Source: Campylobacteraceae bacterium
GTDB lineage: Bacteria > Campylobacterota > Campylobacteria > Campylobacterales > Sulfurovaceae
Length of the DNA: 21,288 nt
Direction of reading: 5' to 3'
Assembly: GCA_026995985.1 (NCBI GenBank)
Contig: JALWNF010000070.1
Location: 1 to 21,288, forward strand
This document shows, piece after piece, positions 7,297 to 15,563 of this stretch (positions are counted from its first letter, which is position 1; every line of letters starts with the position of its first letter). The notes below the pieces were generated by a model that was not told the DNA's origin, ran no database searches, and was given only the letters and a program-made list of their open reading frames with translations. The position numbers were made by a program, and so were the translations under genes.

Positions 7297-8181
7297 ATGA
7301 GATGGGAAGATAGAGACGAGAGTCGCAATGTAGAAGATAGACGAAATCAAAGTAGTGGTGGAGAAATGCGTGGTATGCCCTCAATGGGAACAATTATGTT
7401 TCTATGGCCAATTATTAAACCTCTACTAAGAACAAAATTTGGTTGGGCAATCCTTGCAGTAGGTGCAGTAGCCTACTTCTCTGGCTATAATCCTCTTGGC
7501 TCTATTATGGGGGGAGGCTCTTCTGCTCCTATCAATAAAGAGGCTGATGAGAGAGAGAAACGATTTATCTCTACTGTTTTAGGAGATACAGAAAAGGTTT
7601 GGGGAAAAATATTTAGAGAACATGGAGCAACATATAAAGAGCCTACTCTTGTTATCTATCGTGGTTCAACTAGAAGTGGTTGTGGTCATGCATCTGCACA
7701 GATGGGTCCTTTTTACTGTCCAAATGACCAAAAGGTATACCTTGACTTAGGATTTTTTGAAGAGCTAAAGAGAAAACACCATGCAGGTGGAGATTTTGCA
7801 GAAGCATATGTTTTAGCACATGAAATTGGACACCATGTTCAAAATATGCAAGGTACTCTCTCTAAAGTTCAACGTATGAAACAACAAGCTCGTGGTCAAG
7901 CAGGGGCAAATAGACTACAAGTTCGTGTTGAACTACAAGCTGACTGCTATGCTGGTGTTTGGGCTCACTATGAAGAGAAACTATTTGGTAGTTTAGAAAA
8001 GGGTGATATTGAAGAGGCTCTAAATGCTGCATCAGCCATTGGTGATGATACTCTACAAAAACAGGCACAAGGGTATGTAGTCCCAGATGCATTTACTCAT
8101 GGCTCATCTGCTCAAAGAGTTGAGTGGTTTACAAGAGGTATAAGAAGTGGAGATATTTCTGCTTGTGATACAGGAATATAA
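7297..8181 (+). CDS. ypfJ: YpfJ/KPN_02809-family neutral zinc metallopeptidase, membrane-anchored
   Basis: This 294-aa protein starts MRWEDRDESRNVEDRR, the typical basic/acidic N-terminus of the YpfJ family. One hydrophobic segment (about residues 32-64) anchors it to the inner membrane and is followed by a Gly/Ser linker. The catalytic domain holds H175-E176-x-x-H179 (HEIGHHVQ), the zinc-binding gluzincin/metzincin-like motif, and ELQADCYAGVWAH downstream gives the likely third ligand and structural residues. Substrates are not known for the family. The conserved SGCGxA...GPFYCP cysteines are present and may form a disulfide if the domain is periplasmic. The gene is transcribed alone from its own promoter and converges with the double-thioredoxin gene. 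Confidence 0.88.
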   Translation: MRWEDRDESRNVEDRRNQSSGGEMRGMPSMGTIMFLWPIIKPLLRTKFGWAILAVGAVAYFSGYNPLGSIMGGGSSAPINKEADEREKRFISTVLGDTEKVWGKIFREHGATYKEPTLVIYRGSTRSGCGHASAQMGPFYCPNDQKVYLDLGFFEELKRKHHAGGDFAEAYVLAHEIGHHVQNMQGTLSKVQRMKQQARGQAGANRLQVRVELQADCYAGVWAHYEEKLFGSLEKGDIEEALNAASAIGDDTLQKQAQGYVVPDAFTHGSSAQRVEWFTRGIRSGDISACDTGI

Positions 8182-8448
8182 ACCCTATTAACCTGAGTTT
8201 GATGGAATACCATATCCACAATTTTATGAGGTTTTTCTCAAAGAGAGTGCAAAGCACTGCATAGGCAATGGCAGTTTTTTGCAGGACTAACTAGTTAATT
8301 GTCCTCACTTTGTTGCGGAGTTTCACTAAAAAAATCTGTCTAAGCATATGGGAAAGCTCGTAAAACCCGTAGGGAAGCCTAAAAATAGGCAATCTTTCCA
8401 AAATAAAATTTTTAAATTAGCGACGAAAAAGTCGCTATTTAAGGAGTC
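8182..8448. other. Hairpin-rich spacer between convergent genes
   Basis: No credible gene lies in these 267 bases. They can form several small hairpins: AGTGC-AAA-GCACT, CTGC...GCAG, AGGAC...GTCCT enclosing TAAC-TA-GTTA, GGAAAG...CTTTCC enclosing GCCTA-AAAA-TAGGC, and the terminator-like stem at 8419-8436. A 31-codon open stretch from 8192 has no start codon. The density of local inverted repeats is above that of the other spacers here; whether it is one structured RNA, a decayed element or only stacked terminators cannot be told by eye. Confidence 0.4.
8419..8436. terminator. Stem-loop between convergent ypfJ and double-thioredoxin genes
   Basis: AGCGAC-GAAAAA-GTCGCT forms a perfect 6-bp stem with a 6-base loop 13 bases from the minus-strand stop codon. 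AT-rich flanks on both sides could serve as weak U-tracts in either direction, so a bidirectional terminator is the likely role. Confidence 0.45.
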
Positions 8449-9207
8449 TTATAGTTTACTCTTTGCATAATTAACCCACTTTAAAAAGTCTTTAACATCA
8501 AAGAAACCTTTAGCTGTTGCTAGTGGTGTTCCATCTGCTTTTCTAAAGTAGACTGTTGGTGCTAATTTTGGAGTTAATCCATAAGCATTTGCCTCAGCAC
8601 TCCCTTTTTGTAGCTTAACCCATACAAAGTTCTCTAAAGCATCTTTTACCTTCTTATCTGAAAGTGTCTCTGTTCTCATTCTTTTAGACCACTTTGAACG
8701 TTTATTTTCAACATATACCATAACATTCTTTCCAATTTGTTTAGCATAATCCTCAGCAGATGCAATATCGTAAAACCATATTTCACTCTTAGTAGAGGAG
8801 ATATGAGAAGGTGTCTCAGTTTTAGATGTAGACATTCCTAGTTTTGATTTAGAGTCATTTATCCATAAATTAAAATCATCTTTATTTAAAAAACCTTTGA
8901 CTGTATTAACGACCTTAAATTTTGGTGAAATAAAATAGGTAGTTGGAGTATATCGTGTCTTAGGAAGATATTTTTTTGCATCTTCTGAACTCTTATCTGT
9001 CTTTACAAAAATAAAACCTTCCATATTTTTTTTAACACTCTTATCACTTAATGTTTTTGTCTGCATCTTTTTACAATAAGCACAAGAATCTGATTTAACG
9101 TAAACCATTAAAGGTTTATGCGTTTTCTTTGCTTCTATTAAAGCATCTTTTAATTCACCTGACATTAAGAGTACAGGAATGTAAGCTAGTAGTGCGATTT
9201 TTTTCAT
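8449..9207 (-). CDS. Exported protein with two tandem thioredoxin-fold domains, second one lacking CxxC
   Basis: The 252-aa product begins with a Sec-type signal (about residues 1-17), so it is periplasmic. Domain 1 (about 18-123) has C42-A-Y-C45 and a cis-proline P88 in RYTPTTYF, typical of thiol-disulfide reductases of the DUF255/thioredoxin-7 type. Domain 2 (about 142-252) repeats the same order, with VMVYVENKRS, TETLSDKKV, LAPTVYF (P217) and KGFFDVKDFLKWV. However, the CxxC is replaced by S171-K-W-S174, so it cannot do redox chemistry. The duplication is plain from the paired motifs TLSDKSVK/TLSDKKVK and KGFLNKDDF/KGFFDVKDF. The substrate is unknown. The gene stands alone, divergent from the small secreted protein gene. 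Confidence 0.85.
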   Translation of the reverse strand: MKKIALLAYIPVLLMSGELKDALIEAKKTHKPLMVYVKSDSCAYCKKMQTKTLSDKSVKKNMEGFIFVKTDKSSEDAKKYLPKTRYTPTTYFISPKFKVVNTVKGFLNKDDFNLWINDSKSKLGMSTSKTETPSHISSTKSEIWFYDIASAEDYAKQIGKNVMVYVENKRSKWSKRMRTETLSDKKVKDALENFVWVKLQKGSAEANAYGLTPKLAPTVYFRKADGTPLATAKGFFDVKDFLKWVNYAKSKL

Positions 9208-9339
9208 TATTATTCTCTCCTATATTTAATTATTAATAGTGTAATATGATTATGTTAAAAATATTATTTACTTTAGCACTTTTTAATTAATTTTATATTT
9301 AATTCTCTTAAATATAATTAATTTTAAGTGAGACTGTTT

Positions 9340-9345
9340 TATAAT
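9340..9345 (+). promoter_or_regulatory. -10 box of the small secreted protein gene
   Basis: A perfect TATAAT lies 35 bases before the ATG at 9381, in a very AT-rich 173-base divergent spacer. The -35 region is poor, which is common in Campylobacterota promoters. Confidence 0.45.
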
Positions 9346-9380
9346 ATTAAATTTTAAACTTAAGATACAAAGGAAAAATT

Positions 9381-9764
9381 ATGAAGTCTATCATGTCAAA
9401 ATATCTTGTTGCTAGTCTTTTTGTACTATTAACATGGACAAGTAGTTCTTTTGCAGGTTCCAATCTACCTATTAGTAAGCAGAAAAAAGACAAAGATGAG
9501 ATTGAAATTGTACCTGTAGTAAAACTTGGTTCTGAATCTTCTTCTACATCAGACTCAAATAACTCAAAGCTTAAACAGGGAAAAGCTTGTGATTTTGACA
9601 ACTTAGAAGAGGCAGAAGGAGAGCTAATTGTCGATATACCTATGGCAAAAACAGAACCATGTGATAAAGTTGATTGTAAAAATCTAAAACCTGCAAAAAT
9701 GCTAGATGATAACTATATTGAGCTTAAGGTAGCTAAGACTATTAGTTGTGATAAAGACAAATAG
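9381..9764 (+). CDS. Small exported cysteine-containing protein of unknown function
   Basis: I do not recognise this 127-aa protein. Residues 1-25 form a clear Sec signal with a likely cleavage after SSFA. The mature part is hydrophilic, with a KKDKDE stretch and a Ser-rich linker (50-62), then four cysteines at C70, C94, C99 and C123. An internal repeat is visible: ELIVDIPMAKTEPCDK (81-96) and YIELKVAKTISCDK (112-125) share the I-(V/E)...(M/V)AKT-x2-CDK pattern, so the C-terminal half seems built from two related units. Even cysteine number in the periplasm suggests disulfides or metal binding, which is inference. AAGGA before the ATG supports this start over the internal ATG at 9393. The gene stands alone. 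Confidence 0.75.
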   Translation: MKSIMSKYLVASLFVLLTWTSSSFAGSNLPISKQKKDKDEIEIVPVVKLGSESSSTSDSNNSKLKQGKACDFDNLEEAEGELIVDIPMAKTEPCDKVDCKNLKPAKMLDDNYIELKVAKTISCDKDK

Positions 9765-9779
9765 TTTAATATTTTTTAA

Positions 9780-9799
9780 TGTCAAGTTTTTACTTGACA
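9780..9799 (+). repeat. Perfect 8-bp stem inverted repeat before the aminotransferase gene
   Basis: TGTCAAGT-TTTT-ACTTGACA is a perfect dyad 15 bases after the preceding stop codon. No U-tract follows on the plus strand, so it is a poor terminator. Its centre lies roughly 60 bases before the start predicted from the TATAAT at 9838-9843, so it could be an operator for the aminotransferase gene. The half-sites are inverted relative to a CRP/FNR box. Confidence 0.45.
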
Positions 9800-9837
9800 A
9801 CAGATAACTACTTACCCTCACCTAAATTTTATTTTGT

Positions 9838-9843
9838 TATAAT
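9838..9843 (+). promoter_or_regulatory. -10 box of the DapC-like aminotransferase gene
   Basis: TATAAT lies 30 bases before the ATG at 9874, preceded by AT-rich sequence with no good -35. The ribosome site (TTTTAGGTATAAC) is modest. Confidence 0.45.
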
Positions 9844-9873
9844 CCTCGTAAAAATTTTAGGTATAACACTACT

Positions 9874-10992
9874 ATGAACTTTGAAGCATACCCTTTTGAA
9901 AAGCTTAATAGACTTTTAGAAGATATTACACCCAATAATAACTATAAACCACTTAGCTTAACTATAGGAGAACCACAGTTTGAAACACCTCAGTTTATTT
10001 TAGAGAAACTACAAGAGAGCGTTAATCTACTTAACAAGTACCCAAAAAGCTCTGGGGAGACTATTTTACGTAAAGCCATATTAAAGTATTTAAACAATAG
10101 GTTTAATCTAACACTAACCAATGAACAAATTATTCCAACTTTAGGAACGAGAGAGGTTCTTTTTAATTTTCCTCAATTTTTACTTCATGAGATAGATAAC
10201 TCTGTTATGGCTTACCCTAACCCCTTTTATCAAATCTATGAAGGTGCATCTAAAGCATCTAACTCAGAGGTTATATATTTGAACCTTACAAAAGAGAATC
10301 ACTTTCAACCAACTATAGATGAAAAAGAGCTAAGTCGTTGCAACTTAGTAGTTTTAAATACACCAAACAACCCAACCTCTTCGGTAATGCTAATGGAGGA
10401 GCTTAAAAAGTGGGTAAAATTGTCACAATTGTATAATTTTGTACTTTTAAATGATGAGTGCTATATTGACCTCTATTTAGATAAACCTATACCATCACTA
10501 CTAAATGCAAGTATTGAGGTTGGAAATAGTAACTTTAAAAATATTTTAGTTATTAACTCTATCTCTAAACGCTCTTCTGCCCCTGGATTGCGTTCAGGGT
10601 TCATAGCTGGTGATGCAAAGATTTTAAAAAGTTATATGACCTACCGAACCTATGTAGGGTGTGCTATACCTCTTCCTCTACAATATGCATCAGCAGTTGC
10701 ATGGGCAGACCAAAAACATGTGGATATTTTTAGAGAAAAATATATTAAAAACTTTAAAATTGCCGAAGATATTTTAGAGATTAAGCCTCCACTAGCTACA
10801 TTCTATATATGGCTAGAGGTTAAAGATGATATAGAGTTTACAACTAGACTCTACAAAGAGTATAACCTAAAAGTTATGCCTGGTTCATTTTTAGGTAGAG
10901 AAGAGCAAGGCAAAGGGTTTGTTCGATTAGCTTTAGTTTACGAAGAGGAGAAGACAAGAGAGGCTTTGAAACGGATTAAGAGGGCTTTGTAA
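9874..10992 (+). CDS. dapC: PLP-dependent class I/II aminotransferase, probably succinyldiaminopimelate aminotransferase
   Basis: A 372-aa fold-type I aminotransferase. LTIGEPQF (about 28-36) is the substrate-cap motif, YP...SGE..LR is the usual PLP-pocket block, NTPNNPTSS carries the conserved Asn, NDECYIDL supplies the Asp for the pyridine nitrogen, and SISKRSSAPGLRSGF holds the PLP lysine K232 and the phosphate arginine. The C-terminal FVRLAL contains the carboxylate-binding arginine. Length and overall pattern match the Campylobacterota proteins annotated as DapC, which make N-succinyl-LL-diaminopimelate for lysine and peptidoglycan. Substrate choice within this superfamily cannot be read from sequence with certainty. 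No other lysine-pathway gene is adjacent. Confidence 0.78.
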   Translation: MNFEAYPFEKLNRLLEDITPNNNYKPLSLTIGEPQFETPQFILEKLQESVNLLNKYPKSSGETILRKAILKYLNNRFNLTLTNEQIIPTLGTREVLFNFPQFLLHEIDNSVMAYPNPFYQIYEGASKASNSEVIYLNLTKENHFQPTIDEKELSRCNLVVLNTPNNPTSSVMLMEELKKWVKLSQLYNFVLLNDECYIDLYLDKPIPSLLNASIEVGNSNFKNILVINSISKRSSAPGLRSGFIAGDAKILKSYMTYRTYVGCAIPLPLQYASAVAWADQKHVDIFREKYIKNFKIAEDILEIKPPLATFYIWLEVKDDIEFTTRLYKEYNLKVMPGSFLGREEQGKGFVRLALVYEEEKTREALKRIKRAL

Positions 10993-11196
10993 CCCATATC
11001 GCGTCCACCATCTGATACAGAGAAAGAACCTAGGAAATGGAGGTTTTAACCCTAAACAAAATCAAGTTTTGATTTTTAGGCTATTTTAGCTCTTATTTGG
11101 TGTGGCTAAAGCTGATGATTCCTAAGTTTTTGCATACTCTCAGGAGACTGGAAACGAGTAGCTCTTCACAAATTATTTAAAAATAAAAGGAAAAAT
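10993..11196 (+). other. Spacer with a possible multi-hairpin leader for the 198-aa gene
   Basis: No gene is seen in these 204 bases. Possible pairings on the plus strand are TAGGAA with TTCCTA as a closing stem, CTAAA-CAAAA...TTTTG...TTTAG and TTAGC...GCTAA inside it, and GC(A)TACTC...GAGTAGC just before the ribosome site of the next gene. I recognise no known riboswitch or ncRNA consensus. The GGAGACTGGAAACGAG stretch resembles a type of dispersed intergenic repeat seen in other bacteria, which is a weak memory-based comparison. Confidence 0.3.
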
Positions 11197-11793
11197 ATGC
11201 AACAACAAAACATAGATATAGAAGCACTAAAAAAAGATGAGAATTTTTTAGCAAATCTAAAACAGATAGAAGATGAGATGTACTCTCAAAAGAGTATTCA
11301 TAAAGGCTATATGCTCTTAGGTACAAAAATGGCACTAGGAGCATCTGAAGATGAGATAAATGATATCTTTACATTCATTGTAAACACTGCTTTTGATGTA
11401 CTAGCTGAAAATCTTACACGACACAAAGGCTTTAGTATAACTGACCCAGAGGAGTTAGCAACAGCAAGAGCTATATATGAACATGGTATTCAACGCTATA
11501 GTGAAAATGATAAAAAAGGAGCAAAAGAGATTTTCTTAGTTCTCTACCACACCATTGAAGATAACGATTTAAAAGATGCTATGATGATTCATGCTTGTGC
11601 CGTTATGGCAGGACATAGTTTTGATGATTTTATTGAAAAATTAGTAGATAAATCAAGTATTGATGAGAGTAGCCCAACAGCATTTTTTATTCAAACTTTT
11701 GTTCAACCTACTGATATTCTTCTAACAATGTTTGCAAAACAGGTAAAAGAGGGGAAAAAAGAGTTAGAAGTTTTAGAAAAAAGTAAAGATTAG
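11197..11793 (+). CDS. Conserved-looking cytoplasmic helical protein of unknown function (198 aa)
   Basis: I do not recognise this protein. It has no signal peptide or membrane segment and looks all-helical. The segment from about 95 to 140 (AIYEHGIQRYSENDKKGAKE, then a second helix pair) has the spacing of TPR-like repeats found in small chaperones. That is an impression, not a match. Two histidines and one cysteine in MMIHACAVMAGHSF are a possible local feature without a known motif. A good AAAGGA ribosome site precedes the ATG. It lies 122 bases before napA but has its own leader, and the napA promoter with its activator box sits between them, so it is probably not co-transcribed with nap by default. 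Confidence 0.7.
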   Translation: MQQQNIDIEALKKDENFLANLKQIEDEMYSQKSIHKGYMLLGTKMALGASEDEINDIFTFIVNTAFDVLAENLTRHKGFSITDPEELATARAIYEHGIQRYSENDKKGAKEIFLVLYHTIEDNDLKDAMMIHACAVMAGHSFDDFIEKLVDKSSIDESSPTAFFIQTFVQPTDILLTMFAKQVKEGKKELEVLEKSKD

Positions 11794-11834
11794 ATAAACT
11801 TATAATATAATTATTATAAAAAGGAATAATATTA

Positions 11835-11848
11835 TTGACCTGTATCAA
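11835..11848 (+). promoter_or_regulatory. CRP/FNR-type activator box of the nap operon
   Basis: TTGAC-CTGT-ATCAA fits the CRP/FNR/NssR-type consensus. It is centred at 11841.5, 41.5 bases before the start expected from the TATAGT hexamer at 11871-11876, a class II arrangement. It differs from the FmdE-like pair box (404-417) only in two spacer bases. Confidence 0.7.
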
Positions 11849-11870
11849 TAAACCACTCTCCAAAAAGTGA

Positions 11871-11876
11871 TATAGT
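11871..11876 (+). promoter_or_regulatory. -10 box of the nap operon
   Basis: TATAGT gives an ideal spacing to the upstream activator box and a leader of about 33 bases before napA. A second hexamer, TATAAT at 11891-11896, could also act, but it would leave a leader of only about 13 bases and would not fit the box spacing. Ribosome site AGGAG at about 11907. Confidence 0.55.
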
Positions 11877-11915
11877 TACTAGCACTAACTTATAATTCAT
11901 TAAATAGGAGAAAAA

Positions 11916-14729
11916 ATGTCATTAAACAGAAGAGATTTTTTAAAGAGCTCGGCTGCTGTGGCAGCTGCTTCGGCTGTGGGAATTTCCATTCCCCAAGAGG
12001 CTCAAGCAAAAGCTAAAGAGGCTGAAGCAGGATGGCGTTGGGACAAGGCAGCTTGTCGATTTTGTGGTACAGGATGTGGTATTATGCTTGCAACAAAAGA
12101 GGGGCGAATTGTTGCAGTAAAAGGTGACCCAGCAGCACCTGTTAATCGTGGGCTTAACTGTATTAAAGGGTACTTTAATGCAAAAATTATGTATGGAGCA
12201 GACCGACTAAAAACTCCTCTTCTTCGTATGAATGACAAAGGTGAGTTTGATAAAAAAGGAAAATTTAAACCTGTCTCTTGGAAAAGAGCTTTTGATGAGA
12301 TGGAAAAACATGCTAAAAAGGCACTAAAAGAGTCAGGGCCAGAGGGTGTAGCAGTATTTGCATCTGGACAATATACTATTATGGAGGGGTATGCAGCTCA
12401 AAAGATGATGAAGGGTGGATTCCGCTCAAACGCTATTGACCCAAATGCTCGTCACTGTATGGCAAGTGCTGTTGTTGGTTTCTACCAAACATTTGGTATT
12501 GATGAACCAAGTGGGTGTTATGATGACATTGAGATTACAGATACCATTGTAACTTGGGGCTCAAACATGGCAGAGATGCACCCAATTCTTTGGTCTCGTG
12601 TAACAGATAGAAAACTCTCTAACCCAGATAGAGTAAAAGTTGTAAATATTCAAACATATACACATAGAACTTGTGACCTTGGTGACTTCAATATTATCTT
12701 CTCTCCAAATACTGACCTTGCAATCTGGAACTATATTGCTCATGAGATTGTATATAACCACCCAGAGGCTATCGATTGGGACTTTGTAAAAGAGAATATT
12801 GTATTTACAGCTGGACCTGTTAATATTGGCTATGGTATGAGAAGAGCAGGTGAAAAGTCTCTTAAAGAGGGTAAATACTCAGCTAAAGAGATGGAGACAA
12901 TCTCTAAAGAGATGAGCAAAAAGGTATCTGCTAAAGAGGCACCTGCACTTAAGCCTTATGGGTACAAAGAGGGTGATACCATGAAAAATACAGCTGGTAC
13001 ACTTAAGCACTGGAAAATCTCTTTTGAGGAGTATAAAAAATCTTTAGAGCCATTTACACTTGACTATGTTGCAAAGATTGCAAAGGGTGACCCAAATGAG
13101 TCTCTTGATAGCTTTAAGAAAAAGCTTAAGATGTTAGCAGACCTCTACATTGAAAAAGATAGAAAAGTTGTTAGCTTCTGGACAATGGGTATGAATCAAC
13201 ATACACGTGGAACTTGGGTAAATACTCTTTCATATAATGTTCACTTCCTACTTAACAAACAAGCTCTTCCTGGTAATGGTGCATTCTCTCTAACAGGTCA
13301 ACCTAGTGCTTGTGGTACAGCAAGAGAGGTTGGTACATTCTGTCATAGACTTCCTGCTGATATGATGGTTAAAAACCCTAAACATAGAGCAAAAGTAGAA
13401 AAAGTATGGGGAGTTCCAGCAGGTACACTTAACCCTGTAGGTAACCAACATATTATGAAAATTCACAGAGATATAGAAGATGGTGTTGTTAAATTTGCAT
13501 GGGTCAATGTATGTAATGCTTACCAAGATAGTGCCAATGCAAAACATTGGATTAAAGCAGCACGCAATATGGATAACTTCATTGTCACTTCAGATGGTTA
13601 CCCTGGAATCTCTGCTATGGTTTCTGACCTTGTTCTTCCAAGTGCTATGATTTATGAAAAATGGGGTGCTTATGGAAATGCAGAGAGACGTACACAACAC
13701 TGGAGACAACAAGTATTGCCTGTAGGTGAAGCGATGAGTGATACATGGCAGTGGATGGAGTTCTCTAAACGCTTTACTGTTAAAGACCTATGGGGTGAAT
13801 ATACACTTAGAAATGGTAAAAAACTTCCAAATGTAATCGAAGATGCTAAAAAGATGGGATATAAAGAAGATACTACTATGTATGAGATTCTTTATGAAAA
13901 TAAAGGTAAAGAGTATAAAATAGACCTTGATAAGTTCCCACAAAAAGGCTTTGATAACTCTGAATGTATTGGTGATAGCAGAAACGTTAAAGGTGGAGAT
14001 GGAAAAGTATTTAAAGGTTGTGGATTTATGGTTCATGAGTACCTATTTGAAGAGTATGCTTCATTTGGTAGAGGGCATGGACACGACTTAGCACCATTTG
14101 AAGTTTACCATAAAGTAAGAGGACTTAAGTGGCCTGTTGTTGATGGAAAAGAGACACAGTGGAGATTTAACGTTAAGTATGACCCTTATGCTGCCAAAGC
14201 TGTTAAAAAGAGTGGAAGTAAGTCGACTCATGCATTCTATGGTCCATTGGCTAAAAATATTCTTCAAGGAACACTAACTGGCCCAGATAAAAAACTTGGA
14301 AAATTTGCTCTACCAAATAAGGCAAAAATTTTTGCAAGACCATATATGGATCCACCAGAAATGCCAGATGAAAACTACGATACTTGGTTATGTACAGGTC
14401 GTGTACTTGAACACTGGCACTCAGGAACAATGACTATGAGAGTACCAGAGCTCTTCCGTGCTGTTCCAGAAGCATTATGTTATATGAACCCTAAAGATGC
14501 AAAAGCTAAAGGTGTTAAACGTGGTGAGCTTGTATGGATAGAGTCTCGTCGTGGTAAGGTAAAAGCTAGAGTTGAGACACGTGGACGTAACAGACCACCT
14601 CAAGGGTTAGTATTTGTGCCTTGGTTTGATGAGAAAGTATTTATTAATAAAGTAACACTTGATGCGACTTGTCCAATGTCTAAACAGACAGACTACAAGA
14701 AGTGTGCTGTAAAAATCACTAAGGCATAA
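11916..14729 (+). CDS. napA: Periplasmic nitrate reductase catalytic subunit
   Basis: NapA reduces nitrate to nitrite in the periplasm. The 937-aa precursor has a Tat signal (RRDFLK at 5-10, hydrophobic stretch to about 23, AQA at 29-31). C47-x2-C50-x3-C54-x27-C82 binds the single [4Fe-4S] cluster of DMSO-reductase family enzymes. C181 in [12 protein letters not shown] is the molybdenum ligand of the Mo-bisMGD cofactor. The domains run through to the C-terminal molydopterin dinucleotide-binding region (from about residue 820: [14 protein letters not shown]...). Length is typical of Campylobacterota NapA, longer than the 828 aa of E. coli because of inserts in the middle. It is first in the operon, behind a CRP/FNR-type box, and needs NapD for maturation. 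Confidence 0.97.
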   Translation: MSLNRRDFLKSSAAVAAASAVGISIPQEAQAKAKEAEAGWRWDKAACRFCGTGCGIMLATKEGRIVAVKGDPAAPVNRGLNCIKGYFNAKIMYGADRLKTPLLRMNDKGEFDKKGKFKPVSWKRAFDEMEKHAKKALKESGPEGVAVFASGQYTIMEGYAAQKMMKGGFRSNAIDPNARHCMASAVVGFYQTFGIDEPSGCYDDIEITDTIVTWGSNMAEMHPILWSRVTDRKLSNPDRVKVVNIQTYTHRTCDLGDFNIIFSPNTDLAIWNYIAHEIVYNHPEAIDWDFVKENIVFTAGPVNIGYGMRRAGEKSLKEGKYSAKEMETISKEMSKKVSAKEAPALKPYGYKEGDTMKNTAGTLKHWKISFEEYKKSLEPFTLDYVAKIAKGDPNESLDSFKKKLKMLADLYIEKDRKVVSFWTMGMNQHTRGTWVNTLSYNVHFLLNKQALPGNGAFSLTGQPSACGTAREVGTFCHRLPADMMVKNPKHRAKVEKVWGVPAGTLNPVGNQHIMKIHRDIEDGVVKFAWVNVCNAYQDSANAKHWIKAARNMDNFIVTSDGYPGISAMVSDLVLPSAMIYEKWGAYGNAERRTQHWRQQVLPVGEAMSDTWQWMEFSKRFTVKDLWGEYTLRNGKKLPNVIEDAKKMGYKEDTTMYEILYENKGKEYKIDLDKFPQKGFDNSECIGDSRNVKGGDGKVFKGCGFMVHEYLFEEYASFGRGHGHDLAPFEVYHKVRGLKWPVVDGKETQWRFNVKYDPYAAKAVKKSGSKSTHAFYGPLAKNILQGTLTGPDKKLGKFALPNKAKIFARPYMDPPEMPDENYDTWLCTGRVLEHWHSGTMTMRVPELFRAVPEALCYMNPKDAKAKGVKRGELVWIESRRGKVKARVETRGRNRPPQGLVFVPWFDEKVFINKVTLDATCPMSKQTDYKKCAVKITKA

Positions 14730-14732
14730 TCT

Positions 14733-15563
14733 ATGAAAAGCTCCAACAACAATAGACGAAAGTTTATGGCAACGACTCTTCAAAGCGTAGGTCTTACAGC
14801 TCTTGGTGGATTGTTGTGGAGTGGATATTGCGATGAGGTAAAAGCTTCACCTTTGGTACTTAGACCACCTGGTGCATTAAAAGAGAAAGATTTTCTAAAA
14901 GCTTGTATTAAGTGTGGGCTTTGTGCTGAAGCGTGTAGAAATCGTGAAAGTAACAAAAACAGAGATGGAACACAAAGAGAAGGAACACTAAAAATGGCAA
15001 AAGGTGGTGAGCATAAACTAATTGGTACACCCTACTTTATACCAACAGATGTTCCTTGCTATATGTGTGATGATATTCCTTGTGTACCTGTCTGTCCATC
15101 TGGTGCTTTAGATATGAAGAGTCTTCTAAATGAGAAAGAGGAGCTTGATATTAACAGAGCAAAGATGGGTCTAGCAGTAGTACACAAAGAGTCATGTGTA
15201 GCCTTTTGGGGACTACAGTGTGATGCTTGTTATAGGGCTTGTCCTCTGCTAGATGAGGCAATTACACTAGAGTATCAAAAGAATGACCGTACAGGAAAAC
15301 ACGCATTTTTACTTCCTGTAGTACACTCCGATATCTGTACAGGTTGTGGGCTTTGTGAAAAGGCGTGTATTACTGAAAAACCTGCTATTTTTGTGCTTCC
15401 TAGAGAATATGCTATGGGAAAAGCAGGAGACCATTATGTAAAGGGTTGGGATAAAAAAGACCAACAAAGAGTGGGTAACAGAAAAATTGATGAGATAGAG
15501 ACTCACAATGAAAGAAGTGACCAAACACCAACCGATTACTTAAATAGGGAGATAGAGTACTAA
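14733..15563 (+). CDS. napG: NapG, periplasmic ferredoxin-type quinol dehydrogenase subunit
   Basis: A 276-aa protein with a Tat signal (N-N-R-R-K-F-M at 6-12). Four [4Fe-4S] sites are visible: C58/61/64/68, C109/112/117/121, C155 with C163/166/170, and C202/205/208/212. With membrane-bound NapH it draws electrons from menaquinol and delivers them to NapB/NapA; in Campylobacterota this pair replaces NapC. Only three bases separate it from napA, and an AAGG within the end of napA probably serves as ribosome site. Its stop overlaps the napH start by one base (TAATG), a sign of coupling. Confidence 0.95.
   Translation: MKSSNNNRRKFMATTLQSVGLTALGGLLWSGYCDEVKASPLVLRPPGALKEKDFLKACIKCGLCAEACRNRESNKNRDGTQREGTLKMAKGGEHKLIGTPYFIPTDVPCYMCDDIPCVPVCPSGALDMKSLLNEKEELDINRAKMGLAVVHKESCVAFWGLQCDACYRACPLLDEAITLEYQKNDRTGKHAFLLPVVHSDICTGCGLCEKACITEKPAIFVLPREYAMGKAGDHYVKGWDKKDQQRVGNRKIDEIETHNERSDQTPTDYLNREIEY

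Noticed and set aside
7862..8092. Minus-strand 76-codon frame rich in His and Leu
   Set aside because: It is a shadow of the metallopeptidase gene, inside its zinc-site region, with no ribosome site.
8192..8287. Open 31-codon stretch reading FDGIPYPQFYEVF as a small gene
   Set aside because: No start codon follows the stop at 8189-8191 with a ribosome site, and the stretch is short; kept only as a possible relic.
11004..11024. tRNA-like or riboswitch-like motif in the spacer before the 198-aa gene
   Set aside because: No cloverleaf can be drawn, no GTTCGA-type T loop is present, and no known riboswitch core (TPP, glycine, cobalamin, Moco) fits.
13788..14036. Minus-strand frame inside napA with aromatic/hydrophobic residues
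   Set aside because: It is antisense to a well-supported napA reading frame and arises from AT-rich codons; it has no start context.
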